Origin: Adhaeribacter terrigena
GTDB lineage: Bacteria; Bacteroidota; Bacteroidia; Cytophagales; Hymenobacteraceae
Reading direction: 5' to 3'
Length of the DNA: 64,000 nucleotides
NCBI RefSeq assembly: GCF_016623615.1
Contig: NZ_JAEHFX010000003.1
Coordinates: 1 to 64,000 of the forward strand
Positions 44,565 through 53,087 of this stretch are shown here, one piece after another. Position 1 is the first letter of the stretch, and the number at the start of each line of letters is the position of its first letter. Made by a program: the position numbers and the translations under genes. The notes under the pieces were generated by a model that was not told where the DNA came from, did no database searches, and saw only the letters and a list, made by a program, of their open reading frames with translations.

Positions 44565-44607
44565 TGACTTTCATCATATTTAAGCCAGGCCGGCAACCTT
44601 AATTTTG
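44565..44607 (+). promoter_or_regulatory. ccoI promoter with FNR/CRP-like site
   Basis: The dyad TGAC-TTTC-ATCA (44565-44576) is centred 29.5 nt upstream of TAATTTTG (44600-44607). The spacing is identical to that at ccoS (61216-61258). The coding start follows 27 nt after the box. Confidence 0.7.
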
Positions 44608-44633
44608 TAAAGAACTTAAAACCAAGGAATCAG

Positions 44634-47054
44634 ATGGAAGCCGCACCTTCAGTTGATTTAAAAACCTGCTACCACTGCGGGGAAGATTGTGACGATACGC
44701 CTATTTTGGCGCACGAAAAAGCATTTTGCTGCGAAGGCTGTAAAGTGGTGTACGAAATTCTGGATGCCAATAATCTTTGTACGTATTATACCATCGAAGA
44801 CCGCCCGGGTAATTCGGTAAAAGATCCGGTGGCCGAATCGCGCCTGGCATACCTCGACGATGTTTCGGTGATCAACCAGCTGCTCGATTTTCAGAATTCG
44901 CAGATCAGCAAAATTACGTTTTACATTCCGCAGATGCACTGCAGTTCCTGTATCTGGCTGCTCGAAAACCTGCACAAACTCGATGTCGGCGTTACCGATT
45001 CCAAGGTAAATTTCCTCCGTAAAGAGCTGGCCGTTACCTTCGAACACGGCCAAACCAGTTTGCGCAAAATTGTAAAGCTACTGGCCGATGTAGGCTACGA
45101 ACCGAATATTACACTCGCCGATACGCACGCCAAAGTGCAACCTAAAAATTACCAGATGGCCTATAAACTGGGCCTTGCCGGGTTCTGTTTTGCCAATGCC
45201 ATGCTGCTCAGTTTTCCGGAATACCTGGCCGTAACCGGCGAACTGGAAAAAAGCCTGGGCAGTTTTTTTGCCTATATCAATATCGTTTTGGCTATTCCGG
45301 TTTTGCTCTGGAGCGCGCGCGGTTTTTTCGTGTCAGCCTGGCAAGGCTTAAAGCAGAAAATGGTAAACCTCGATCTTCCGATCGCCATTGGTCTTGCTTC
45401 GTTGTTTACGGTTAGTATTTACGACATCGTAACGGGCAAAGGACCGGGCTTTCTTGATTCGTTTACCGGTTTGGTGTTCTTTATGCTCATCGGGAAATAT
45501 TTCCAGCAAAAAACCTACGATTCCCTTTCCTTCGACCGCGATTATACTTCCTACTTTCCGATCTCGGTAACCGTGCTGCGGAATAACCAGGAAACGTACG
45601 TGCCGGTAAAAGAGCTGAAAACCGGGCAACGGTTACTCATTCGCAACCACGAACTGATCCCGGCCGATGCTATTTTAATGAAAGGCACCGCCAATATCGA
45701 CTACAGTTTTGTTTCCGGGGAATCGGTGCCGGTGGCGAAAGTGGCTGGGGAAATTATTTACGCCGGTGGCCGGCAGGTAGGGGAGAGCATTGAGCTGGAA
45801 GTAGTGAAAGAAGTGAGCCAGGGTTATTTGACCCAACTCTGGAATAGCAGCGTTTTCCGCAAAAAAGACGAAACCAATTTCGAAACGTACGCGCACGCCG
45901 TGGGAAAATATTTCATTACCGTAACCTTAATGATCGCTGCCGGCGCGTTGATTTACTGGGTGCCCCGCGATACCGATATGGCGATTAAAGCGTTTACGTC
46001 GGTACTGGTAATTGCCTGTCCGTGTGCGTTATCATTAGCCACACCGTTTACCCTCGGCAGCGCTTTGCGTATTTTCGGGAAAAATAAATTTTACCTGAAA
46101 AACCTGAGCGTGGTAGAAGAAATGGCCAAAGCCGATACCATTGTTTTCGACAAAACCGGCACGCTTACTGAAACCGACCAATCGGAGATCAATTACTTTG
46201 GAACGCAGTTTTCTCCGGAAGACCAGGTGCTTATTGCCTCGGTTTTGAAGCATTCTACACACCCGTTGAGCCAGCGCATTTACAGCCAGTTCAAGACATC
46301 TGCGTTACCGGTTATCAATTTTACCGAAATTCCCGGCAAAGGCATTGAAGCGGAAGTGAAAGGCGTAAAAGTGAAAATAGGTTCGGCTGAGTTTACGGGC
46401 GCAGAAGCCGGTCCGCAAACCGAAACCCGCGTGTATATTTGCCTTAACGGGAAGGTTTATGGCTACTACGTGTTCCTGAACAAATACCGCAAAGGCCTGG
46501 AAACGGTATTGAAATCGCTGAAAAAAGTAAAAAAGCTGGCAGTTTTAAGCGGCGACAACGACAGCGAACGCGAACGCTTAAGAAGCATTTTCGGTCCGGA
46601 TGCGGAACTGAATTTCAACCAGAGCCCGGTGCAGAAACTCGAATACATTCAGAAACTTAAAGACCAGGGCCACAAAGTGATCATGATCGGCGACGGGCTG
46701 AACGATGCCGGCGCCCTGAAACAAGCCGATGCCGGCATTGCTTTAACGGATAAAGTAAGCGGTTTCAGCCCTAGTTGCGACGGTATTCTGGAAGCGAAGA
46801 ACTTTGGTTTACTAGGCAAATTCCTGAAATTCTCGAAAGTGAATATGCGGATCATTTTAGCCAGTTTCGGGGTTTCTTTCGTGTACAATATCATCGGGTT
46901 AACCATGGCCGTAATGGGTGAATTTACCCCGATCGTTTCGGCTATTTTAATGCCGATCAGTACCATCAGCGTAATTGTGTTTGCTACCATTTCCGTGCAG
47001 ATCGCGGCCAATAAAATGAAACTCAATAAACCAGAAAAACTGGCGATAACCTGA
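44634..47054 (+). CDS. ccoI: Copper-type P1B ATPase of cbb3 oxidase assembly
   Basis: An 806-residue heavy-metal P-type ATPase. N-terminal Cys-rich segment CYHCGEDC...CCEGCKVVYEIL (residues 12-45), HMA domain with MHCSSCIWLLENL near 102, eight membrane segments, the ion path CPCALSLATP, phosphorylation DKTGTLTE, SGESVPV, and hinge GDGLNDAGAL. The Cys-rich start and MHCSSC motif are characteristic of CcoI/FixI, which supplies copper to cbb3 oxidase. The other cco genes are at 61366 onward, 14 kb away, although in many Bacteroidota they follow directly. Confidence 0.93.
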   Translation: MEAAPSVDLKTCYHCGEDCDDTPILAHEKAFCCEGCKVVYEILDANNLCTYYTIEDRPGNSVKDPVAESRLAYLDDVSVINQLLDFQNSQISKITFYIPQMHCSSCIWLLENLHKLDVGVTDSKVNFLRKELAVTFEHGQTSLRKIVKLLADVGYEPNITLADTHAKVQPKNYQMAYKLGLAGFCFANAMLLSFPEYLAVTGELEKSLGSFFAYINIVLAIPVLLWSARGFFVSAWQGLKQKMVNLDLPIAIGLASLFTVSIYDIVTGKGPGFLDSFTGLVFFMLIGKYFQQKTYDSLSFDRDYTSYFPISVTVLRNNQETYVPVKELKTGQRLLIRNHELIPADAILMKGTANIDYSFVSGESVPVAKVAGEIIYAGGRQVGESIELEVVKEVSQGYLTQLWNSSVFRKKDETNFETYAHAVGKYFITVTLMIAAGALIYWVPRDTDMAIKAFTSVLVIACPCALSLATPFTLGSALRIFGKNKFYLKNLSVVEEMAKADTIVFDKTGTLTETDQSEINYFGTQFSPEDQVLIASVLKHSTHPLSQRIYSQFKTSALPVINFTEIPGKGIEAEVKGVKVKIGSAEFTGAEAGPQTETRVYICLNGKVYGYYVFLNKYRKGLETVLKSLKKVKKLAVLSGDNDSERERLRSIFGPDAELNFNQSPVQKLEYIQKLKDQGHKVIMIGDGLNDAGALKQADAGIALTDKVSGFSPSCDGILEAKNFGLLGKFLKFSKVNMRIILASFGVSFVYNIIGLTMAVMGEFTPIVSAILMPISTISVIVFATISVQIAANKMKLNKPEKLAIT

Positions 47055-47189
47055 TAAAATAGAAAGACTGGTAAATTTTCCTTTGCCAGTCATCCCAAGC
47101 TTGCACGAAAGCTGATCGAACAGTTTATAAAGGGAATTTGGCTACTTTTAAAATCTAGAAATAGTAAGGTACAGTCCTGTTTTCATAAA

Positions 47190-47220
47190 CAAAAAGCCCC
47201 TTCATTGAAGGGGCTTTTTG
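47190..47220. terminator. Bidirectional terminator
   Basis: CAAAAAGCCCCTTCA and TGAAGGGGCTTTTTG form a nearly loop-free palindrome (effective loop 3-5 nt), between convergent ccoI and the barrel-protein gene. A fragment GTCATCCCAAGC at 47087 recalls the end of the MITE-like repeat. Confidence 0.9.
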
Positions 47221-47258
47221 TATTCAACAATTAAACAATATATAAGCAAATTCCTGAT

Positions 47259-48893
47259 CTAAGGTTTATACTGCAAACCAACCGAGAACCCCAGGGTAGT
47301 TGGTTTTACACCAATGAAAGCCTGTTTTTCCTGTGCCGGCTTGAGGTAATACTGCATGGCCGGTCCGGCTGTTAGCGTCAGTTTCTGGCTGAGCGGCTGT
47401 TTATATTCCAGGCCCAGGTTCAGATACGGATTAAAGGCGGCAGCCGGGGTTTTCGTTTTTTCGTTGGTGGTTTTGTTTTGCAGCAACCAGTTCAGGCCAA
47501 GTCCTCCGGAAAGATCCAGTTTCTCGGATAAGGTTAGTTTCATGCCCGTAAAAATACCGCCGAAATAATACCGGAATAAGTGTTCTTCCTGGCGCTGCGT
47601 ATTGTAAACCTGCATCGAAACACTGTTGCTTTGCTGCTTGATCACGACTGAATCGGGTGCCGTATTTACGGTATGCAAACGCAGATACTGGTTCATGCGG
47701 GCAGCCTGAAAACCCAAGATCAGCTGCAGATTTTTCCGGACCGGATAATACGCGCGGAAGCCAAATTCAAAGCCCAAACGTTCTTTTTCGAATTCGTTTT
47801 TGTTTTCCAGTTGCAGAATGCTGATGCCATCCTGCTGATTAGGTAATACCCGCTGAAACGTATATTGCGGCGCGCTATAAATGGCAAAAGCCCATTTGCG
47901 GGTCGAAGGTTTTTCCTGGTTTTTGTCTTTACCTGCAATCTGGTTTTCCGGTTCCGGCAGCGCCGTGATCAGCTGTTTTTTAAGAGAATCGGGTAGCGTT
48001 TCCGGGAATTCAGCGGCTGTAAACCCGCCTGCCAGGGAAGGTACTCTAGCTTTAAGCCAGGCAATTTCACGGCTGGTTTCAGATTGAACTAAATTCCCGT
48101 TTTCGGCATTTTGTAATCCAGCATTTTTCACCTCCGGATTATTGGTTAGCATGGCCTTTGCTAAACCAGTTCCGGGTTTTTCGGTGCTAAACCCTACCGT
48201 TTTGGCATTCCTGATTTCAGAAGCATTATTCGTTCTGTTTCCTTTATTTGCGTTCGATGCTTCCGGCTTGTTAATAGCTAAAGCACCCGCCTGCTGGATG
48301 CCGGATCGGGCCGAAATATTTTGCCTTTCAGTAGCTTGTTGCGCTTTATTTTCAGATTCTGAACGTTCATTTTCTTCCATTACCGTAATGTTTCCGGAAG
48401 GCTTGGTAGCAGCAATTAAGCCCGGACCTGAAATATTATTAGCTGGTTTGTTTCCGGAATTTATTAAAGGGTTTTTGGCGGTTGCTTCTGAACTTTGTAC
48501 TGCGGCGTTATTATTTGCTTCATGGGTTTTTATGCCGGAAACCATACCGTTTTCTGCCGTTTCATTCGTGGCTTGATAGGTATCTAATTCAGGTTTTTCA
48601 CCCTGAACCGGTACCGTTTTGGAAGTTCCGTTTTCAAGGTTCACAACCGTTGTTTCCGGGGAAGTTTGGGACAGGTTTTGGTTTTCGGATTTAAGCCAGC
48701 TTAACGGGTCTGTAAAATACAGGGCCGTTGGCAGCGTCATAAAAAACAGCAGGGCCGGCAGCCAGAAATAACGTTTATCGCGGCGCGGTTTTATGCGTTG
48801 GTTTATGTTGCTCCAGGCCTGCTCCGAAAGCTCGCCCTCAAAATCGTAAAGCTTTTTCCCGATCCCTTCTTCCCAATCTTTATCAACTCGCAT
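47259..48893 (-). CDS. Membrane/disordered-linker/outer-membrane-barrel-like protein, sigma-factor partner
   Basis: A 544-residue protein with no close family that I recognise. Residues 1-40 are cytosolic (DKDWEEGIGKKLYDFEGELSEQAWSNI, like anti-sigma-type N-termini), one hydrophobic segment at about 42-62, a Ser/Asn/Glu/Lys-rich linker (about 70-320) and a C-terminal region (about 330-544) of alternating aromatic strands resembling a porin-like beta-barrel. It overlaps the ECF sigma gene by 11 nt, so it probably works with it, perhaps as an anti-sigma or signal-transducing partner. Three ACGSTA elements lie in frame in the linker (48172-48620), encoding AKTVGFSTEKPG, ENGMVSGIKTHE and SKTVPVQGEKPE. 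Confidence 0.75.
   Translation of the reverse strand: MRVDKDWEEGIGKKLYDFEGELSEQAWSNINQRIKPRRDKRYFWLPALLFFMTLPTALYFTDPLSWLKSENQNLSQTSPETTVVNLENGTSKTVPVQGEKPELDTYQATNETAENGMVSGIKTHEANNNAAVQSSEATAKNPLINSGNKPANNISGPGLIAATKPSGNITVMEENERSESENKAQQATERQNISARSGIQQAGALAINKPEASNANKGNRTNNASEIRNAKTVGFSTEKPGTGLAKAMLTNNPEVKNAGLQNAENGNLVQSETSREIAWLKARVPSLAGGFTAAEFPETLPDSLKKQLITALPEPENQIAGKDKNQEKPSTRKWAFAIYSAPQYTFQRVLPNQQDGISILQLENKNEFEKERLGFEFGFRAYYPVRKNLQLILGFQAARMNQYLRLHTVNTAPDSVVIKQQSNSVSMQVYNTQRQEEHLFRYYFGGIFTGMKLTLSEKLDLSGGLGLNWLLQNKTTNEKTKTPAAAFNPYLNLGLEYKQPLSQKLTLTAGPAMQYYLKPAQEKQAFIGVKPTTLGFSVGLQYKP
48172..48620 (-). repeat. Three in-frame ACGSTA elements inside a CDS
   Basis: Coding-strand cores: AAAACGGTAGGGTTTA (48203-48188), AAAACGGTATGGTTTC (48553-48538) and AAAACGGTACCGGTTC (48620-48605). 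Each continues with a typical tail ending GAAAAACC or TAAAAACC. All three are in the same frame and translate to K/N-(T/G)-(V/M) segments ending in EKP or IKT, in the disordered linker. Confidence 0.75.
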
Positions 48894-49428
48894 ATTTACA
48901 GGAATTAATTTTTTCTAACTTTTTCTTCAGCATGTTTTTAGCACGCGCCAGCTGCGAGCGCGAAGTAGCTTCGGCAATGCCCAGCATTTCACCTATTTCG
49001 GCGTGGTTGTAGCCTTCTACCACGTTCAGGTTAAATACCAGTTTATAGCCTTCGGGTAATTCGTTTATCAGCGTTACCAGTTCCTGGGCAGTGAGTTCAT
49101 CCAGCCCGTTAGTTTGGCCGTCGTCCGAAACTTCAAGGTCGTGGCTGTTCTGATGATTGTAATGTTTAACGTTCTTCCGGTAGTTATTAATGGCCGCGTT
49201 CACAAAAATGCGACGGATCCAACCCGAGAAAACCCCGTCACGGAAGGTATGGATGTTTTTGAAAACGGACACAAAAGCATCCTGGAAAATATCATCGGCT
49301 TCGAAATCGGTTTGGGCGTAGCGCAGGCAAATGCCTTTCATGCGCTTTCCGTATAGCCGGTAAAGCGCCTCCTGGCAGGCGGGGTTGCCTTTTTTGCAGC
49401 CTTCTATGATCTCGGGTTCGGTAAGCAC
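48883..49428 (-). CDS. ECF-type RNA polymerase sigma factor
   Basis: A 181-residue sigma-70-family factor with only regions 2 and 4. Region 2: YAQTDFEADDIFQDAFVSVFKNIHTF at about residues 36-61, then GWIRRIFVNAAINNYRKN. Region 4: LPEGYKLVFNLNVVEGYNHAEIGEMLGIAEATSRSQLARAKNMLKKKL. The start is GTG at 49428; an in-frame stop lies four codons upstream and no ATG is available. Its 3' end overlaps the next gene by 11 nt, suggesting that the two form a regulatory pair. Confidence 0.92.
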   Translation of the reverse strand: MLTEPEIIEGCKKGNPACQEALYRLYGKRMKGICLRYAQTDFEADDIFQDAFVSVFKNIHTFRDGVFSGWIRRIFVNAAINNYRKNVKHYNHQNSHDLEVSDDGQTNGLDELTAQELVTLINELPEGYKLVFNLNVVEGYNHAEIGEMLGIAEATSRSQLARAKNMLKKKLEKINSCKYAS

Positions 49429-49501
49429 AATGCAGTTTTAGGGGTTCTTAATTTCCGTAGGGTCAGGTACTAGTAAAAGCGAAGGCCAGCGGCCGGCGTT
49501 T

Positions 49502-50440
49502 TTACTGAATGTTTACCGTTACTGTAGAGATGGTGCAGGTTGATCCCTGGCAGATCCGGTACTGGAAACTATCGGTAATATTATGCAGCGGGGTATTGGT
49601 AATATACAAAATTCTGGAACTGGCTCCGGAACCGGTTACCATCAAGGTGCCATGACTGCTTTGGTTGATCAGGTGCACCGATACGGCCGGAGCATTGGTG
49701 CACCATACATCGTTGCCTAACACATCTACCGCTACCGAATCAATGGCTTTGTTGTGCGGCATAGTCACCATATCCGGGTTAGCGGTAAGCGTACAGTTAG
49801 GGATTACCGGTTTTACGGTTATCGAAACTTTGCCTGTAACTGCCCCAACTTTATAGTGCACTTCGTCGGGACCGGTGTAATTTGGGTTTGGGATATATTC
49901 CAGTTGGTTGTTGCCGTTCAGGCGGGCCCGCCCAAACTGCGGCGCCTGTACCATGCTCGGAATATTGTTGCAGGTTACATCGTTTTGCAGAATGTTTATG
50001 GTGCTGCTTTGGTTTGCAATAACGGCTACAGAATCGTTGGACACAGAAACCGTGCACGGATTAACCGGGTCGGCCTGCACAATAATGAACACGCTGGCGG
50101 AAATACAGTTCTGGCCGATGCATACCTTATAACGAACCGTATCGCGGCCCACGAAATTGGTTTCAGGCTGGTAAAAAACGCTGCCCGGAGTGCCGGTTGC
50201 CTGTAAAGTGCCGTGGCTTGGTTTGCCAAATTCTACCGAAGTTTGCCCGGATATGGAATCGTTTGCAAGCACCTGCAACTGAATGGTCTGGTTCTTTTGG
50301 GTGGTATACGTATCGTTGCGGAGCACCAGGGTAGTGGCAAGCATCGGACTGGTATCTTCTTCAAACTTATCGCAGCCGCTTAGCAAAAAAACGAAGGCAA
50401 AAAGGCCGGCGAAAAAGGTGAACAGCGATTGATTTTTCAT
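49502..50440 (-). CDS. Lipoprotein with tandem Ig-like (cadherin-like) repeats
   Basis: A 312-residue lipoprotein: signal peptide with lipobox LLSGC at about residues 18-23, so it is attached to a membrane. At least three repeats of about 90 residues follow, each opening with a NDS/VLANDSI or ILQNDVTC motif and closing with FVGRDTVRYKVC, YTGPDEVHYKVG or ITDSFQYRIC; these resemble Big_9/VCBS-type Ig-like modules. Cys pairs at the repeat ends suggest disulfides. The function is structural or adhesive by analogy. It is directly upstream of the sigma gene on the same strand (74-nt gap). Confidence 0.82.
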   Translation of the reverse strand: MKNQSLFTFFAGLFAFVFLLSGCDKFEEDTSPMLATTLVLRNDTYTTQKNQTIQLQVLANDSISGQTSVEFGKPSHGTLQATGTPGSVFYQPETNFVGRDTVRYKVCIGQNCISASVFIIVQADPVNPCTVSVSNDSVAVIANQSSTINILQNDVTCNNIPSMVQAPQFGRARLNGNNQLEYIPNPNYTGPDEVHYKVGAVTGKVSITVKPVIPNCTLTANPDMVTMPHNKAIDSVAVDVLGNDVWCTNAPAVSVHLINQSSHGTLMVTGSGASSRILYITNTPLHNITDSFQYRICQGSTCTISTVTVNIQ

Positions 50441-50692
50441 TGCAAAATTTAAATAAACAGAAGAGAAGCTCGGGTTTCAGTACCATGACACAACTATTCG
50501 TGAAAACGCTGCTTGGGCCTGAAAAAAAATTATGAAAGGCAATATAACAAGGAAATACGGGATTTCCGAAAAACCACCAGGCTACAATTTTACAGCCATA
50601 AAAACCGCAAGTATAAGATTCGGAAAAGAAAAAGGCACCCGATAACAGGTGCCTGAATTTTGAAATTAAATAAGGAAATGCTCAAATGATGA

Positions 50693-50724
50693 AAAACGGT
50701 AGGATTTTCAGCTTAAAAAGTGCT
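50693..50724 (+). repeat. ACGSTA element overlapping the PAP2 stop
   Basis: Core AAAACGGTAGGATTTT, then CAGCTT and AAAAAGTGC. The PAP2 stop (TTA at 50713-50715 on the plus strand) and last codons lie inside the tail. Confidence 0.75.
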
Positions 50725-51549
50725 GAGTCTTTTCTGACCGAAGGTATCCGGAAGGTTTTTGCGCTTCATTTCATCGAAATTAAATGCCAGGCTAATTCCC
50801 GGAACGCCGTATAAATAAGTGGGCGCCATTACTACCGTGGGCTTCCGGCCCCAGCGGTTGCGGTGCGATAAATAGGCCACGTGCGAAGATAAAATACCAA
50901 TGCCGGCGCCTACAAATACATCCGATTGCCAGTGTTTATTTTTTAGCATCCGGAAAGCGCCTACGCTCGTAGCAATGCCGTATGCGCCTACGCCGTACCA
51001 GTTACTGCGGTGTTTCAGCTCGGTGTGCAGAATAGAAGCGGCCAGAAAAGCCTGCGCCGTATGGCCGGAAGGCAACGATTCGCGGTTTTCGCCGTTGGGC
51101 CGGAGCTGGTTGGTCAGGTTTTTCATGGTGAAAACCGTAACCCCGAAAATTGCCTCCGCTTTCAGAATTACCAGGGTGGTGTTGAGCAGATCGTTGTTGG
51201 AGCGCTGATTGAAAATATTGGCCGCTGCCAGTTCAAAATAAGGCGCCACCAGAAAAGCATCGTCGAGCCAGGTATCGAAGTTGGGGAAATTTTTCAGAAT
51301 ATCGCGCTGGGCATCGTAAGAGCTGTAAAAACCGTTGTCTTTAATGGTGCTAACCCCGTAACCGATCAAAACTGCCGGCACAATGGTCGCTTTAAATACT
51401 TTCGATTTATAAAAAGGCGCTTTGGGTTTTTCTACCCCGACCGGGTCCTGGTACTTTTGAAGGGTATCGGTTTGCTGGGCTTTTAATTCGGTAGAAAAAA
51501 AGAAAACCGGAAAGAAAAACAGGAGCCAGAAGCGGTAACGTTGCTGCAT
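50713..51549 (-). CDS. PAP2-family lipid phosphatase, exported
   Basis: A 278-residue protein from ATG 51549 (MQQRYRFWLLFFFPVFFFSTELKAQQ, a signal peptide). A frame extending to 51618 would bury this signal peptide, so it was rejected. The C-terminal half has the phosphatase motifs KNLTNQLRPNG (KxxxxxxRP), PSGHTAQAF (PSGH) and GAFRMLKNKHWQSDV (SRxxxxxHxxxD-like). Known members dephosphorylate undecaprenyl pyrophosphate or lipid phosphates in the envelope. The last codons overlap an ACGSTA element. Confidence 0.85.
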   Translation of the reverse strand: MQQRYRFWLLFFFPVFFFSTELKAQQTDTLQKYQDPVGVEKPKAPFYKSKVFKATIVPAVLIGYGVSTIKDNGFYSSYDAQRDILKNFPNFDTWLDDAFLVAPYFELAAANIFNQRSNNDLLNTTLVILKAEAIFGVTVFTMKNLTNQLRPNGENRESLPSGHTAQAFLAASILHTELKHRSNWYGVGAYGIATSVGAFRMLKNKHWQSDVFVGAGIGILSSHVAYLSHRNRWGRKPTVVMAPTYLYGVPGISLAFNFDEMKRKNLPDTFGQKRLSTF

Positions 51550-51621
51550 AAAAAACGGGATACTTGATTCAGGTTGCTTAAACGAATAAAGGTAACAAAT
51601 AGATAACCGTTTTTTCAAGGG

Positions 51622-51653
51622 TAAACGCTATGGTTTTCAGGTAAAAAAGTAAG
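51622..51653 (+). repeat. Dispersed ACGSTA element (forward)
   Basis: Core TAAACGCTATGGTTTT, then CAGGT and AAAAAAGTAAG. It lies between the divergent PAP2 and RsbQ-like genes. Confidence 0.75.
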
Positions 51654-51807
51654 AAAACCCAGTTGTTGATCGTTGTTGGTATGTGTAAATAGTTGATATT
51701 CTGAGTTTTGTGCGATGATACGGTAAATCTAAATTAAAGTTTTCCGAAAGATTAATGTAAACTTGCATTGGATTTAAAAGTTGATAATCTGAAAATCACT
51801 TCGAATT

Positions 51808-52617
51808 ATGGATGTATTAAAACGAAATAATGTAACAGTAACCGGCCAGGGCCAGACGCCCATGCTTTTTGCCCATGGCTACGGTTGCGACCAGAACATG
51901 TGGCGTTTTATTACGCCCGCCTTCCAAAAAGACTATAAGATCGTGCTATTCGATCACGTTGGGTTTGGCAATTCCGATGTTTCGGGTTACACGCCTAAAA
52001 GATACGGTTCGCTGCAGGCTTATGCCGACGATGTGCTGGAGATCTGCGAAACGCTCGGTTTAAAAGACGTGATCTTTGTGGGGCATTCGGTCAGCGCTAT
52101 GATCGGGGTGCTGGCTGCCATAAAAAACCCAGATATCTTTCAGAAACTCATCCTGATCGGGCCTTCGCCCCGTTATATAAACGAACCGGGCTATACCGGC
52201 GGATTTTCGCGCGAAGACATTAATGGGTTGCTTGAATCTTTGGATGGCAATTACCTGGCCTGGGCCGCGGCTATTGCCCCGCTTATTATGGGCAATGCCG
52301 AAAAGCCGGAACTCAGCGAAGAACTGACGGCCAGCTTTTGCCGGAGCCACGAAGAATTTGCCAAGAATTTTGCCTATTTAACCTTCCTTTCCGATAACCG
52401 CGCCGACCTGAAGAAACTCCGAACCCGCTCGCTGATCCTGCAGTGCAAGGAAGATATAATTGCACCCCTGGAAGTTGGCGAATACCTGAAAGAACAGCTC
52501 CCCGATAGTGAATTGGTGGTAATGGAAGCAACCGGCCATTGTCCTAATTTAAGCGCCCCGGAAGAAACCATAAAAGCGATTGAAGATTTCCTGCACGCCG
52601 AAACGGTAGGGAAATAA
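51808..52617 (+). CDS. RsbQ-like alpha/beta hydrolase
   Basis: A 269-residue alpha/beta hydrolase close to RsbQ and the KAI2/D14 group: N-terminal RNNVTVTGQGQTPMLFAHGYGCDQNMWR, DHVGFGNSDVSGY, nucleophile Ser in VGHSVSAMIGVLA near residue 96, Asp in CKEDIIAPLEVG and His in TGHCPNL. In Bacillus, RsbQ activates the PAS phosphatase RsbP of the stress-sigma pathway; no RsbP lies next to it here, but a STAS-like protein gene follows 54 nt downstream. The C-terminal residues ETVGK and the stop lie inside an ACGSTA element (52600-52631). Confidence 0.88.
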   Translation: MDVLKRNNVTVTGQGQTPMLFAHGYGCDQNMWRFITPAFQKDYKIVLFDHVGFGNSDVSGYTPKRYGSLQAYADDVLEICETLGLKDVIFVGHSVSAMIGVLAAIKNPDIFQKLILIGPSPRYINEPGYTGGFSREDINGLLESLDGNYLAWAAAIAPLIMGNAEKPELSEELTASFCRSHEEFAKNFAYLTFLSDNRADLKKLRTRSLILQCKEDIIAPLEVGEYLKEQLPDSELVVMEATGHCPNLSAPEETIKAIEDFLHAETVGK

Positions 52618-52631
52618 GCTGAAAAAGTAAT
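52600..52631 (+). repeat. ACGSTA element forming a gene's 3' end
   Basis: Core GAAACGGTAGGGAAAT, then AAGCTG and AAAAAGTAAT. It holds the stop codon TAA (52615-52617) and the last four residues of the RsbQ-like protein. Confidence 0.75.
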
Positions 52632-52671
52632 AACCGGCCGGGTACCTGCCTACCGGTATTTTGCAAGTATA

Positions 52672-53076
52672 ATGGAGAAAAAGGAATTAAAGAAAGCCAA
52701 CGGCGACGTATTTTTTGAAGCAATGCGGGCTGCTGATAATTCCTATATCCTGGTGAATTGGGTTGGTATTCAGAGCCTGGAAACCATTATGTTGGGAGCC
52801 AACCAATTACTGCAAATGCTGCGGCATCAACCCAGCCTCTCCATTCTGAATAGTAACAAGGAACTCATTGGCCCCTGGGATGACGGCGCACTTTTTCTGG
52901 GCAATACCTGGGCAGTAAAAGCCAGCATCCTTGGGGTAAAGAATTTTGCCCACGTGCTCGCTCCGGGCCTTTACGGCAAACGGTCCTTTCAAAAGTTCGA
53001 ACAATTTGCCGAAAGATATTTTACCATCGAAACCTTTGAAAGTGAAGTCGAGGCAATTCAATGGTTGGAGGGCTGA
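52672..53076 (+). CDS. Hypothetical STAS/SpoIIAA-like protein
   Basis: A 134-residue soluble protein: ANGDVFFEAMRAADNSYILVNWVGIQSLETIMLGANQLLQML suggests a strand-helix opening, LSILNSNKELIGPWDDGALFLGNTWAVKASILGVKNFAHVLAPG a middle pair, and FTIETFESEVEAIQWLEG a closing strand-helix. The pattern matches small STAS-like proteins and the protein at 15662-16075. The RsbQ-like gene upstream makes a signalling role plausible but unproven. Confidence 0.6.
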   Translation: MEKKELKKANGDVFFEAMRAADNSYILVNWVGIQSLETIMLGANQLLQMLRHQPSLSILNSNKELIGPWDDGALFLGNTWAVKASILGVKNFAHVLAPGLYGKRSFQKFEQFAERYFTIETFESEVEAIQWLEG

Positions 53077-53087
53077 AAACTTCATGC

